From the NCBI RefSeq assembly GCF_026262505.1, contig NC_067208.1, positions 20,035,962 through 20,099,961 on the forward strand: a stretch of DNA of 64,000 nt, written 5' to 3'. The first letter of the stretch is position 1. Each line of letters begins with the position of its first letter. Made by a program: the position numbers and the translations under genes. Shown in pieces: positions 8,067 through 17,349 of the stretch. The notes under the pieces were generated by a model that searched no databases, was not told the DNA's origin, and saw only the letters and a program-made list of their open reading frames with translations. This DNA comes from Trichomonas vaginalis G3. Its lineage: Eukaryota > Parabasalia > Trichomonadida > Trichomonadidae.

Positions 8067-9152
8067 ATGAGCTTGAAAGAAGTATTCGAACAACATCCAT
8101 GGAGGTCATTTAAGAAGTTCAATGAAGCAGCAAAAAGTTGGGGATTTACTAACAGAGCTGAAGTTAAAAAGTTCTTTGACAAAAATGTTGTACATCAAAC
8201 AAAAATAAACCCTTACGACTACTTTTTACCAATTTACTCCAACACTCCTGACGCATACCAATTTGACACTCTCATTCAAAGCAGAAAAGGAGGACATAAA
8301 CCATTCCTCATCTTCATTAATGTTAACACTCGCAAAGCATATGCATATCCAATGAGGAATAAAGGAACTCGTGAAGTGTTAAGAGTTTTACAAAAGTTTG
8401 TAGCAGAACATAGCCCAAGTACTTTAACATCAGACCAAGACAGTGCATACCTCAGCAATGAAATCACAGATTTTCTCATTAAGCATAACATAACTCACTA
8501 CACTACTGAAGACCATAACCATAACATACTCGGCATCATAAACCGCTTCATAAGAACGCTCAGAGATTTAAACCAAGAGCGAGACTTTACCGAAGAAACA
8601 ATGAAACATTTTCTCGAAGTATATAATTCCTCAACACATTCTACAACAGGACATACACCAAATTCAATGACACAACAACAAGAAGAAAAGTATATACAAA
8701 AGAAACGAAGCCAAACACAAAATATCAGAAATTCAACACAATTTACCCTCATTCCTGGTACAAAAGTTCGTGTAGTTCTTGACGACAAACCGTTGACAAA
8801 GAAACATTTAAGGTTAAGTCGAAATTATTATATCGTAGACTCTACGCAAGGTAATGGATATCTTATAAAAGCTGCTGACGACTCCATTGCATTTTACCCT
8901 CGACATAAATTAGTCGAAAGTAGTAATGGCAAACTTGCTGAAACCATTGACGAAGCAAAGCGAGGAGTGGTTATTGAAATACTTGGCTACAACATAAACG
9001 ATGACACTTATAAAGTAAGATATGAAGGAGGCGTTGAAGATGTTATACCATCTAAGAACTTGAGAGAGTCGAAGCCAACACATCTGGGACCATTAGAGCG
9101 GGAGTACTGGAAAGACAAAAATATGCCAGAAAGAATAAGAAAATTCTTCTAA
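8067..9152 (+). CDS. retroviral-type (rve) integrase of the Polinton kind, 361 aa
   Basis: An RNase H-fold integrase that inserts the linear element by its ends. Visible parts: a helical N-terminal region (1-55), the core with QFDTLIQ near residues 68-74, TSDQDSAYLS near 113-122 and the INRFIRTLRDLN helix near 161-172, then an SH3/chromo-like C-terminal segment (residues about 295-330, ILGYNINDDTYKVRYEGG). The C-terminal part is repeated almost exactly in element B at 45478-45760. A KilA-N cassette lies downstream. Length is usual for Polinton integrases. Confidence 0.85.
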   Translation: MSLKEVFEQHPWRSFKKFNEAAKSWGFTNRAEVKKFFDKNVVHQTKINPYDYFLPIYSNTPDAYQFDTLIQSRKGGHKPFLIFINVNTRKAYAYPMRNKGTREVLRVLQKFVAEHSPSTLTSDQDSAYLSNEITDFLIKHNITHYTTEDHNHNILGIINRFIRTLRDLNQERDFTEETMKHFLEVYNSSTHSTTGHTPNSMTQQQEEKYIQKKRSQTQNIRNSTQFTLIPGTKVRVVLDDKPLTKKHLRLSRNYYIVDSTQGNGYLIKAADDSIAFYPRHKLVESSNGKLAETIDEAKRGVVIEILGYNINDDTYKVRYEGGVEDVIPSKNLRESKPTHLGPLEREYWKDKNMPERIRKFF

Positions 9153-9245
9153 ACTTTTTCATTAGATGTAAATCAGACATGAACGAGAACAGTCATGATA
9201 TCATTAATGGTACCATTTATTTTAACATAAAGACGCAAAGCGGCG

Positions 9246-9256
9246 GGGCATAGCCC
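9246..9256. repeat. triloop hairpin GGGC-ATA-GCCC
   Basis: A small perfect 4-bp hairpin in the stretch after the integrase. The matching place in element B (45850-45901) carries three other triloop hairpins instead, so these small palindromes vary between copies. Confidence 0.45.
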
Positions 9257-9275
9257 ATGAACAAAAATAATTTTA

Positions 9276-9325
9276 GGGTAGATGGGTATTTATACCCTCA
9301 TTTCTACCCTCATGAATTTTCATGA
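9276..9325 (+). repeat. left inverted array of the KilA-N cassette
   Basis: TTTTAGGGTAGATGGGTAT followed by TTATACCC and two TTTCTACCC/CATTTCTACC units. The reverse complement of the same architecture lies at 10,183-10,245 on the other side of the KilA-N gene. This variant lacks the AGATCT centre found in the other arrays. Confidence 0.55.
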
Positions 9326-9344
9326 ATTTCCTTAAGATAGAAAA

Positions 9345-9398
9345 AATAAAGTTAGTTTTATTTTTATTTATTTTTTTATTTTGTATGTAAGAACAGAA
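9345..9398 (+). promoter_or_regulatory. conserved regulator-gene leader (TTTTGTATGTAAGAACAG)
   Basis: An A/T-rich tract, TTTATTTTTTTATT, followed by TTTTGTATGTAAGAACAG and then ATG. The same leader precedes 11069 (+), the remnants near 11943 (-) and 12931 (-), 14580 (-), 46071 (+), 50209 (+) and 50894 (+), and always marks the regulator/cassette genes, not the structural genes. Confidence 0.65.
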
Positions 9399-10060
9399 AT
9401 GTCAGTCGAAGCAAAAACATTCACAACAAATCTAATGGCGAAACATTCACAAAAGGCACTTATAACGGTATTGAAGTCTTACGTAGAGACAAGGATGGTT
9501 ACATTAATGCAACAAATATGTGTCAGCAGTTTAGGAAAGACTTTAGAAAGTTGTTGGAAAATAAGTCCTGGGAAGAGTATTATAAGGCATTTTGTGAAGA
9601 ATATAGCAACAGTCCGAATTCCAGCGGTTGCTTTTTATACAAAATTCATGCAGGAATTCCTGATGAAATCAAACAGGTTAGAGGAACGTATGTAGACCCA
9701 AGACTTATAAACAATATAACAATGTGGGCTTCTCCAAAATATTGCATAGCAGTTGGAAAAATTATGGACTCCATAGACAAGAAAGTTCATGAGAAGTTAG
9801 ATGAAGAAGAACTCGAAGATACAGTAGAGAATGCAAAACATTTGTTTGAAGAAGAAGTTAGAAAAATGCATGAAAAACAATTAGAACATGAACCTGAGAT
9901 ATGTTATGGTTATAGAGATTCTCCATACGAACTAGACCAATGGGAACAAGAAGATTTAAAGAGAGAATTTAGAGAATATGAACTCGCTAAGATAGCATTA
10001 GAAGCTGCAGAAAAGAAGTTAAAAGTTTGGGGTCGTTTTGTACAAAAATATTGTGAGTAA
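9399..10060 (+). pseudogene. KilA-N domain regulator gene, broken
   Basis: The translated region contains the KilA-N hallmark RRDKDGYINATNMCQQF followed by a helical DNA-binding region and SPKYCIAVGKIMDSID, then an acidic coiled-coil tail. KilA-N proteins are DNA-binding proteins of large DNA viruses, phages and Polintons. The start at 9399 follows the conserved leader. The locus appears broken about once. It is flanked on both sides by inverted repeat arrays (9276-9325 and 10183-10245). Confidence 0.7.
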
Positions 10061-10182
10061 ATGAACTCATTATTTTTGCTGAATTCGTGAGATTCTGAGT
10101 AAAATGGCATATGGCATGTGTCAAACCGTTGAGTTTTCACAAAATTCCAAAAATAACGTTTACCATGTAAAACGGTTATAAA

Positions 10183-10245
10183 TAATGAGGGTAGAAATGA
10201 GGGTAGAAATTAGGTTAGATATACCCATCTACCCTAAAAATTATT
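10183..10245 (-). repeat. right inverted array of the KilA-N cassette
   Basis: GAGGGTAGAAATGAGGGTAG, then GGTTAGATATACCC and ATCTACCCTAAAAA. It is the mirror of the array at 9276-9325. The centre is AGATAT in place of AGATCT, so no GATC. Confidence 0.55.
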
Positions 10246-10426
10246 TTTATTGAATTCAGCACAAAATTCTGAGTAAAATGACATATGGCACGTGTCAAAC
10301 CGTTGAGTTTTCACAAAATTTAAAAATTGCTGTGGAAAGTTCGTCAAAAAAGTGAAGGTTCCCGACGGTTTCAAACCGCCAAACTTTACATGAAGATAGA
10401 TTACCATGTCAACTAAATATCATATA

Positions 10427-10708
10427 CGATAGAAGTTTACATTTTGTAAAGTAGAACAATAGAATTTCCTGATGTCAGTCAGGACGCGAACCGACGTCAG
10501 TCAGGACCCATCCTGAAGTCAGTCAGGACGCGAACCGACGTCAGTCAGGACCCATCCTGAAGTCATTCCATAAACCTTTCAATTTCGAAGATTTTGAGAG
10601 CATTCCATACCGACGTCAGTCATGGTCTCTACCGACGTCAGTCAGGATGCGAACCGACGTTAGTCAGTAAATTTTATCGTCCAACTTTACAAATGTAAAC
10701 TTCTATCG
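10427..10708. repeat. iteron block (22-bp GTCAGTCAGG repeats) enclosed by inverted arms
   Basis: Arms 10427-10452 and 10684-10708 are complementary (CGATAGAAGTTTACATTT...) except for one extra T. Between them GTCAGTCAGG starts at 10474, 10496, 10518 and 10540, exactly 22 bp apart, with further copies near 10616, 10636 and 10660. Each pair includes TCAGGA-CCCA-TCCTGA, a small palindrome, and CGACGTC. GC content is far above the surroundings. Regular iterons between inverted arms look like a replication origin or partition site; this is inference. Confidence 0.65.
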
Positions 10709-10804
10709 TTCGAGTACCATATTTTCTTCGCTAGGGTCTAACACCAAATAGACCCTTTGTACTTGCAAATTCAATGCTCTCTCAATTTTTTTGCAGAAAA
10801 GGAA

Positions 10805-10885
10805 AAAACCGGAACATCATCGGGACTCGAACCGAGGTCCTCGACACTTATGACAAGGGAGTCCATACCACTGAGCTATGAGCCG
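10805..10885 (-). tRNA. tRNA-like sequence or tRNA pseudogene with Pol III signals
   Basis: Read on the minus strand it has an A-box (TAGCTCAGTGGT), a B-box (GGTTCGAGTCC) at the right spacing and a run of six T directly after the 3' end, so RNA polymerase III transcription is plausible. The cloverleaf is poor: the two acceptor strands do not pair and the anticodon stem is weak, although TCAT or GTC could be read in the loop. It may be a decayed tRNA, a tRNA mimic or a tRNA-derived promoter. Amino-acid identity is not assigned. Confidence 0.4.
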
Positions 10886-11024
10886 CTTGCATATTTTTAA
10901 GTAAAATATCATATATATGTTATATATGACACTTTTCATGCAATGAAGGTTATGTTGAAAATGACCAAACTTCATGAAAATCATGAATTTTTAACATTTC
11001 TTTAAGACAGAAAAAATAAAATTA

Positions 11025-11068
11025 GAATTTTATTTATTTATTTTTTTATTTTGTATGTAAAGACAGTA
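11025..11068 (+). promoter_or_regulatory. conserved regulator-gene leader (TTTTGTATGTAAAGACAG)
   Basis: TTTATTTATTTTTTTATTTT followed by GTATGTAAAGACAGTA and ATG. Same motif as at 9345-9398. Confidence 0.6.
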
Positions 11069-11851
11069 ATGACAACATTAGAGAACACAACAACTGCTAT
11101 CGTTCATGAAGCCATTAATGAAGAATATGAATACATACAGTATAACAAACAATTGAGACTCATTCGTTCGGTCAAAGACGATATGTACCAGATGCAAAGT
11201 ATAATGAACGCTCTTCGTTCTACAAAGCAAGCATATCATTGGTTTGAAAACCAACAGACAAAATAACTTTTAGAAGAATTTCCTCATATGATTGCTTCCC
11301 TTGAAAAACCGGGGGAAGAGATTCCATTCGAAAATCGCAAGAATTTGGCTCCTGGTTTGAAAGGTTATTATATTCATAGACTTTTAGTAAACGCTGTAGC
11401 AATGTGGTCTTCACCTCGTTATTGTTATATTTTCATGATGTTAGATGAACTATATAAAGCAGAACGTGGAGAGATGGAAAAGAAACTTCAAGCAAAAGAT
11501 GAAGTCATTGAATCCAAAGACAAAAGCATACAGAAAAGAATACCGCGTTCAGTACCAAAAGGAAAGGAAAAGAGTTATAAGTATATGATATATACTGAAG
11601 AGTTGGAGAAAGAAGAAGACAGAGATATGGTTATGTTGCATTTAGTGAGAAGAAACAACAAGAGCTTTTATGACTTAGCTAAGATTTACAAATCTGACAG
11701 AAACTGGTTCTATCGTGAAAACTTACCGATTTCAATGACACCGAATGAGCAAATAAAGGAAATTGTCAAAAATACTCTTCCTCAAACACACTATGACATC
11801 AACGGTTGCACAATACTTACATTCAAAGAAGACTTAAGAGATAACGAATGA
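11069..11851 (+). pseudogene. MSV199/KilA-N-type regulator with DUF3627-like tail, probably broken
   Basis: The first part (KQLRLIRSVKDDMYQMQSIM) resembles the MSV199 domain of insect poxvirus and iridovirus regulators. It is followed by a SPRYCYIFMMLDEL segment like that of the KilA-N gene at 9399 (SPKYCIAVGKIMDSI), then a Lys/Glu coiled coil and a C-terminal domain with YMIYTEELEKEEDRDMVMLH that looks like DUF3627. Start chosen after the conserved leader. About one break. A fragment of the same gene lies in element B at 50894. Confidence 0.6.
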
Positions 11852-11946
11852 AGAACGGAGTTGTTTGTTATAAACTGAACCCACTCATATTCTTCATTTA
11901 TAGCTTTCATGGACTATAACTGTTTTGTGTTCTCTGATGTTGACAT
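11850..11946 (-). pseudogene. short remnant of an MSV199-type regulator
   Basis: On the minus strand, directly behind another copy of the TGTATGTAAAGACAG leader (11947-11975), the sequence matches the first codons of the gene at 11069 and at 50894 (ATGTCAACATCAGAGAACAC). Only a short, decayed piece remains, with several breaks. Confidence 0.5.
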
Positions 11947-12233
11947 ATCTGTCTTTACATACAAAATAAAAAAATATTTTATAAAAAAATTAGCGTTATT
12001 TTTTTTACTTAAGGAAATTCACAATTTTCATAGAGTTTGGCGACTGCGGTTTTTTTACCTACTCGCTGTTTCTTCACTGTTTTCCATTGAGTTTTTGGCG
12101 ACTGGGGTTTTTTACCTACTCGCAATTTTGCACTGTTTTCGTACGGAAATCTGCTAAACCCTAAGGTTTTTCGAGGTAGCATCTTATTATGCCATTTTAC
12201 TCATGAAATTTGGTCATTTTTTCAGCAAATAAT

Positions 12234-12287
12234 GTTTAGGTGTGAAGAGGTGCGATCTCACCTTTTTTTCAACCTGTTTTCTCACAA
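12234..12287. repeat. AGATC-centred palindrome array (ACC type)
   Basis: TTAGGTGAAGAGGTGCGATC then TCACC, AACCTG and TCTCAC units. It is the slightly degenerate member of the family; GATC at 12254-12257. It lies beside the T5orf172 remnant. Confidence 0.55.
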
Positions 12288-12299
12288 GCGTTTTACATG

Positions 12300-12931
12300 G
12301 TAAACGTTATTTTTTACATGTATTTTTCAGCAAACTTGTCAATAATTTATATAGCTTTATCTATCTCATCTACTTCAGAAACGTTTCTTTACCTTTCGTG
12401 GGAGCACCAATATATTTTCTCCAAACTTTTCAAAGTAGTTCTGTTTCGCAGCTCTCATAATCGTTAACGAACACAACCTGACTATATGAACTGTGAACTG
12501 TCCATATTTTTGAGTTATATTATATGTTCTTCCTATCTTATATCTCTTTGTATTGAAGTCCTTCGGTTTCTGAACGATGTAAAGTAAGCCTTCACTGCAA
12601 ACGTTCTGAGTCGAATGAACCAATATGTTATGAAGTTATATCCAACAACTGGACTACTAACCTAACAAACTATTGGTATAAGACTTTTGTCTATAGATAT
12701 GCTGCAGTTCCATAGAATCTTACCGATATCATAAGCTCAGGATTTCTTCGTCAAAATTTTCTGAGTAGAAGCATTTTAACCGCGTCGTTTGTTTTCTTTC
12801 CAGATGGAGAATAATGTCTGACAAGAATATTTGTTGTATTTCTTTGGTATCTTACGTTATAAATCACCTATTCTAACCAATTTAGTGTTTATTGTCTATT
12901 TTTCTAACGTTTCAAACTCAGTGTTTGTCAT
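12300..12931 (-). pseudogene. KilA-N-like/T5orf172 gene remnant
   Basis: On the minus strand, behind a TGTATGTAAGAACAG leader (12932-12985), the sequence parallels the intact gene at 50209-50820, including the SEGLLYIVQKPKDFNTKRYK segment of the T5orf172 (GIY-YIG-like) domain. Decayed, with several breaks. Confidence 0.6.
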
Positions 12932-13099
12932 TTCTGTTCTTACATACAAAATAAAAAAATAAATAAAATAAAACTAACTTTATTTTTTCTGTCTTAAGGA
13001 AATTCATGATTTTCATGAGTTTTAGGCGACCAGGTTTTTTTCCCTACTCGCAATTTTTTACGATTTTCGTACGGAATCTCTACCCTTTTTTCTACCCTC

Positions 13100-13640
13100 T
13101 TGAATTTTCATGATTTCTTCGTACATGTTTTGTCAAAACTTCTTCGTACATGTTTTGTCAAGACTTCTTCGTAAATGTTTTGTCATGATTTCATCGTACA
13201 TGTTTTGTCAAGACTTCTTCATCGTAATGAGCGTAAATCAGACAAAAATATATTTTAGGGTAGAAGGTTAGATCTAACCTGTTTTCTAACCTCTTTTCTA
13301 CCCTCTTGAATTTTCATGACTTCTTCGTAAATGTTTTGTCAAGACTTCTTCGTATATGTTTTGTCAAGACTTCTTCGTAATGAGCGTAAATCAGACAAAA
13401 ATATATTTTAGGGTAGAAGGTTAGATCTAACCTGTTTTCTAACCTGTTTTCTACCCCAGTTATTTTATAAGCGTTTTACATGGTAAACGTTATTTTTTAA
13501 ATTTTGTGAAAACTCAACGGTTTGACACATGCCCTAAAAATTATTTTACTCAGAATTTTCATACGGAATTCAATAAAAATATATTTTAGGGTAGAAGGTT
13601 AGATCTAACCTCTTTTCTAACCTCTTTTCTACCCCAGTTA
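13100..13640. repeat. repeat array: GACTTCTTCGTAAATG units and three AGATCT palindromes
   Basis: Tandem copies of GACTTCTTCGTAAATGTTTT interleaved with three arrays of the form AGGGTAGAAGGTTAGATCTA with ACC, TAACC and TACCC units (GATC at 13271, 13424 and 13602). All lie in one orientation; the opposite orientation is found on the other side of the gene at 13643-14580 (14656-15170). Confidence 0.75.
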
Positions 13641-13642
13641 TT

Positions 13643-14580
13643 TTATAAGCGTTTCACATGGTAAACGTTATGAATTCGTGAGACTCTAAACAGTTTCGTA
13701 GCTTCTATTTCTTCGCTGAGGATATCGAATGTTTTAACTATGCCGAAAGTCTCTTTATACTTCTTCTTGACGTCAGATAAAAGGAAATCTTCTGCTGTTG
13801 GATAGTTTTTGTTCAGAAATTCTAACATATCCATTTTATCTTCTGCTGGCTTTTCTGCTTCTTTCTTTAAGTCTGCATAGTCGTTTCTCATTCTTTCTAT
13901 CTCTTTGACGGAGTAGTTATATTTCCTAATTGCTGCCTTACATTTAGAACATTGCGGGTTCATTTTGCGTTATATTTGAAGACTTACTGCTAAACAACTA
14001 AGGCGTCAATGGTTTTCTTTAAATCTGAAGCAGTTGGTTTTATCTATTCATTCCATACCTTACCTCTTCTATCTTTATCTCTTATCTGCCATACACATTC
14101 AGCAACTAACGAAACAAAGTTGTCGTAGGTCTTAAACTCCCCAGATTTATATATGTCAGAGATGTTCTTATATAACATGTCGCAATCTTTGTCCATAACT
14201 TTATGGTTGCAATGAAAACCAAGGAATTCATAATTTACCTTTCGTATGAACTTCTTTATTTCTACTGAGTCAGTTGCTTTGACTTCAATTTCGTCGAATT
14301 CAGGAATAGTGAGCTTTTGTTGTTGGATTTCAGGCAATTTGGGTAAATGGTCAATAATGTCCTGCATTTCATAAAGATACTGTTCATTTGTTTCATCTTT
14401 CGCACAACAGTCTAAATTACATGTTAAAAGTTCCTGCTTTATCTTCTGGATTTCTGTTTCGAAAGTATATGAAGAAGGAATGAAGCTTTTCATTTCTACT
14501 AACATAGATGTTGGATTCATGACTAACGAGTTTGGTGCTGTTGTTGTTTGAAGTGTTGTTGTGCCGATTGTTGAAATCAT
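13643..14580 (-). pseudogene. cassette gene of unknown function (copy of 46071-47012), broken
   Basis: The region is a close relative of the intact 313-aa gene at 46071-47012 in element B: MISTIGTTTLQTTT start, SVEIKKFIRKVNYEF centre, a CSKCKAA cysteine pair and a KKKYKETFGIVK C-terminal part. About one or two breaks. It follows the conserved leader (14581-14625, minus strand) and is flanked by inverted repeat arrays. Confidence 0.65.
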
Positions 14581-14639
14581 ATCTTTACATACAAAATAAA
14601 AAAAATAAAAAAAATAAAACTAACTTTATTTTTTATTTC

Positions 14640-15175
14640 GGGAAAATTCATGAAAATTCAAGAGGGTAGAAAAGAGGTTAGAAAAGAGGTTAGATCTAAC
14701 CTTCTACCCTAAATTATATTTTTGGGTCCTTTACACTCATTACGAAGAAGAAGTCTTGACAAAACATGTACGAAGAAGTTTTGACAAAACATGTACGAAG
14801 AAGTCTTGACAAATTCAAGAGGGTAGAAAAGAGGTTAGAAAAGAGGTTAGATCTAACCTTCTACCCTAAACATTATTTTTGTCTGATTTACACTCATTAC
14901 GAAGAAGTCTTGACAAAGCATATACGAAGAAGTCTTGACAAAGCATATACGAAGAAGTCTTGACAAATTCAAGAGGGTAGAAAAGAGGTTAGAAAAGAGG
15001 TTAGATCTCACCTCTTCACCTAAAATATATTTTTTGGTCCTTTACACTCATTACGAAGAAGTCTTGACAAAACATTTACGAAGAAGTCTTGACAAATTCA
15101 AGAGGTGAAAAAAGAGGTGAAAAAACAGGTGAGATCTCACCTCTTCACCTAAAATATATTTTTCAATACTTTTTC
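14640..15175. repeat. repeat array: GAAGAAGTCTTGACAAAACA units and four AGATCT palindromes
   Basis: Opposite orientation to 13100-13640. GATC at 14694, 14850, 15004 and 15133. The third is a hybrid: GGTTAG on the left of AGATCT and TCACC on the right. The fourth is fully of the GGTGAG/CTCACC type, and its accompanying tandem units are GGTGA as well. Confidence 0.75.
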
Positions 15176-16023
15176 AGCACTTTTCCGTAGTTATATATGA
15201 AAGACAATTCGAGATAAAAGTCATAGTACAATGGAATAATATGTTGCACACCATTTGTTGTGAACCAAACTTGAAAGTCAGAGAAACTGTTACTAGGTGG
15301 TTCGTAGAATTTAGAAGCAAAGTCATAAAAGTCCTTACCAATACATAGAAAACTATTGTTGCTTGAACTGAAACTTGCATGACACATAACATTTTGAGGG
15401 TCAAACACGTTTCTATAAACTGTCAAATCTGCTGGTGGAAGTATAAATTGAAATGGACCATCTGGTGGTAATGGTTCGTTCTGGTTTAGTAACCGAAGAA
15501 ATTGTGCCCAAGAACGTTTGTCTACTTTCCAAAATAAAAACTCTGTATCTCTTGGAGGGTTAATTTCAATCTTTTGAAATGAAACGGTGGAGTTCATCTT
15601 GTCATATTCTAGTTTCAGATAGTATGTTCCATTTAGTAAAGAGTCGTATTTTTCTTGAAATTCCCAATAATATTTGTTCATTTGAGTTTGAAAGTCATTT
15701 AGAGTTTTCTCAAGACTTTCGTCTGAACGAACTGTAAAGATTCTCATTTCGTCAAATTTGTCTATTAGACCATCATGACCTTTATACTGCCCATGAAAAT
15801 ATACTGCGAACATAAATGCGTTAGTTCTATTTGAAAACAAAACTCTTCTAAATCCTATTGCCTTTGCATCTGAAGGACTTTGAAGCCAACGAATTGGATA
15901 GTCAAACCTGTATATTCGGGATGAAATTTCTTCATCTGAAATAGTCCTACCAGCATTTGTAAAGATATAGTCTAACGGTTTTGTATCTGCTACTTTTGTT
16001 CTTTGTTTTTCAACCTGAAGCAT
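15163..16023 (-). CDS. putative capsid-associated protein, 286 aa (family of 19651)
   Basis: N-terminal EKQRTKVADTKPLDYIFTNA and YRFDYPIRWLQSPSDAKAIG are shared, with conservative changes, with the gene at 19651, and so are the C-terminal YEPPSNSFSDFQVWFTTNG and IPLYYDFYLELSF parts. A looser match exists to 1287-2048. Beta-rich and without enzymatic motifs, so probably a virion protein. The gene looks whole. The start lies behind an AATATATGTAAAAATATA leader. Confidence 0.55.
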   Translation of the reverse strand: MLQVEKQRTKVADTKPLDYIFTNAGRTISDEEISSRIYRFDYPIRWLQSPSDAKAIGFRRVLFSNRTNAFMFAVYFHGQYKGHDGLIDKFDEMRIFTVRSDESLEKTLNDFQTQMNKYYWEFQEKYDSLLNGTYYLKLEYDKMNSTVSFQKIEINPPRDTEFLFWKVDKRSWAQFLRLLNQNEPLPPDGPFQFILPPADLTVYRNVFDPQNVMCHASFSSSNNSFLCIGKDFYDFASKFYEPPSNSFSDFQVWFTTNGVQHIIPLYYDFYLELSFIYNYGKVLKKY

Positions 16024-16157
16024 TTAATATATGTAAAAATATATTGTTTTAAAATGGTATGCCATTTCATATTTCTCATCTAACAAACAAGTTTCCCAAC
16101 GGTCTTCTCCAACAAACTCAGCGTACATTTCAAATAAAATTAAAAAATATTTTTTCT

Positions 16158-16742
16158 TTACTTTACATAACCGCCTGCTGCCATAAGTCTTTGACGCCAA
16201 CCCATACCAGCTAATGAAGGTTGACTTGGTTTAGTTTGGAAACTAAACTTTGGTTTTGGTTTATCTTCTTCTATCGGTTTTTCTTCTTCTATCGGTTTTT
16301 CGTCACTTTTTGGTTCCTCTGACCTTACCCTACTTGCAGGAACAGTTGTGTCGTCAACATCTTCATAAATATCATATGCCATTTGTTTTTGTTTTCCTTT
16401 CAACTTTTTGTGTTTGTTGTAAAGTTTAGAATATTTTGACTCTAAGTCAATGAGATGTTCTATAATGAACTGTTGGTCAGTGAAGTAAACTTTTCCATCT
16501 GTTGTCTCGAAAGCTCCTTCAGACTTCAATATTTTATTTGTGAGAGTCTGTTTCTTTTTTGAGATACTTGCCGTTCCATTTCTATGAAAAGTGACTTTGT
16601 AGTTAGGGTTTGTATTTCCAGACCTGGCACTTTCTATTATTGAATTTTTCTCTTCATCTGTAAGTTCTTTGACAGGTTTTGACAATGGTTCTGAACTTTT
16701 TGTTTGTGGTGTCAAATCTACCGTTTCAACTTCTTCGGTCAT
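16158..16742 (-). CDS. charged coiled-coil protein with KPIEEEKPIEEDKP repeat, 194 aa
   Basis: Acidic and basic stretches alternate; a coiled coil spans about residues 90-125 (LIDLESKYSKLYNKHKKLKG), and a Glu/Lys/Pro repeat near 146-164 precedes a glycine-containing tail (GWRQRLMAAGGYVK). The layout resembles a scaffold or minor virion protein. No homologue recognised. A TCTCAGTAAAAAA leader stands before this gene and before 16932-17333. Confidence 0.45.
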   Translation of the reverse strand: MTEEVETVDLTPQTKSSEPLSKPVKELTDEEKNSIIESARSGNTNPNYKVTFHRNGTASISKKKQTLTNKILKSEGAFETTDGKVYFTDQQFIIEHLIDLESKYSKLYNKHKKLKGKQKQMAYDIYEDVDDTTVPASRVRSEEPKSDEKPIEEEKPIEEDKPKPKFSFQTKPSQPSLAGMGWRQRLMAAGGYVK

Positions 16743-16761
16743 TTCATCTCAGTAAAAAATT

Positions 16762-16890
16762 TTAGTTTGGTTTGTTTTCAACTGGTTGTTTAGGTTTTTT
16801 AAGTCGGTCTAAAACTTCCTGAGGTATAGGAAGAACTTGACAAACACGTTGTGTAACTGCTGGAAGCCGACAAATCCATCTTGAACCCAT
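16762..16890 (-). CDS. possible small protein, 42 aa
   Basis: A short frame rich in Pro, Arg and Cys (MGSRWICRLPAVTQRVCQV...) between two better supported genes on the same strand. Only spacing and orientation support it; there may be an upstream part not in the same frame. Confidence 0.25.
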   Translation of the reverse strand: MGSRWICRLPAVTQRVCQVLPIPQEVLDRLKKPKQPVENKPN

Positions 16891-16931
16891 TTGTCTCCAT
16901 GCTGTATTTCATTTCATCTCAGTAAAAAACT

Positions 16932-17333
16932 TTACATTCCCCACGTTTGAGGCGGTTGAGGTTGGTTATTGTTTACCCATTGTTGTGCATGGTTATATCC
17001 TCTGTTAAAGAATCTTTCACCTTGGTCCATATAGTGTCCTGCTTGGTTATAGTAGTCATTTGCTTTGTTATAATAGTTTCCTGCTTGTCTTCCTACATTG
17101 TCCATCCATCCTTGAACTTTTCCTCTTGTTTCAGGATTTGGAATAAGATTTGCTGCATCTCGTGCTACATCCCAACCTTTCTGTACAGTTTGTATAATAG
17201 GTTGTGCTTTCTCTTTAAGTATACCTAATGTACTCAAAATCTTCCTTCCAACTCCAAATACACCTCTGGCTATTGTTCCCACTGCGGGCAAAAATCTGGA
17301 TGCAACTCCTGCTAATGCGCCAAATAAACCCAT
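16932..17333 (-). CDS. putative minor virion protein with hydrophobic Gly-rich head, 133 aa
   Basis: The first 45 residues (MGLFGALAGVASRFLPAVGT...) are hydrophobic and glycine-rich, the rest is Asn/Gln/Tyr-rich with NYYNKANDYYNQAG repeats. Similar heads start the proteins at 418 and 20457. Comparable small proteins (adenovirus pVI/pX-like) act in membrane entry or core packing; that role is inference from composition. Confidence 0.5.
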   Translation of the reverse strand: MGLFGALAGVASRFLPAVGTIARGVFGVGRKILSTLGILKEKAQPIIQTVQKGWDVARDAANLIPNPETRGKVQGWMDNVGRQAGNYYNKANDYYNQAGHYMDQGERFFNRGYNHAQQWVNNNQPQPPQTWGM

Positions 17334-17349
17334 TTCTTATAGGATAAAA

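Larger units (their letters stand above)
10061..11024. other. non-coding control region with iterons, inverted repeats and tRNA-like sequence
   Basis: No convincing gene. It holds two copies of a segment around GTCAAACCGTTGAGTTTTCA (10117 and 10297), the right array of the KilA-N cassette (10183-10245), a 26-bp inverted repeat pair enclosing GTCAGTCAGG iterons (10427-10708), and a tRNA-like sequence on the minus strand (10805-10885). The density of such signals suits a replication or control region. Confidence 0.55.

Noticed and set aside
9345-9398. GTATGT in the leader as an intron 5' splice site
   Set aside because: No trichomonad-type 3' splice motif follows within a reasonable distance and the start codon is only a few bases away.
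13100-15175. CRISPR array reading of the tandem repeats
   Set aside because: Repeats are interleaved with palindromes and lack uniform unique spacers; the organism is eukaryotic.
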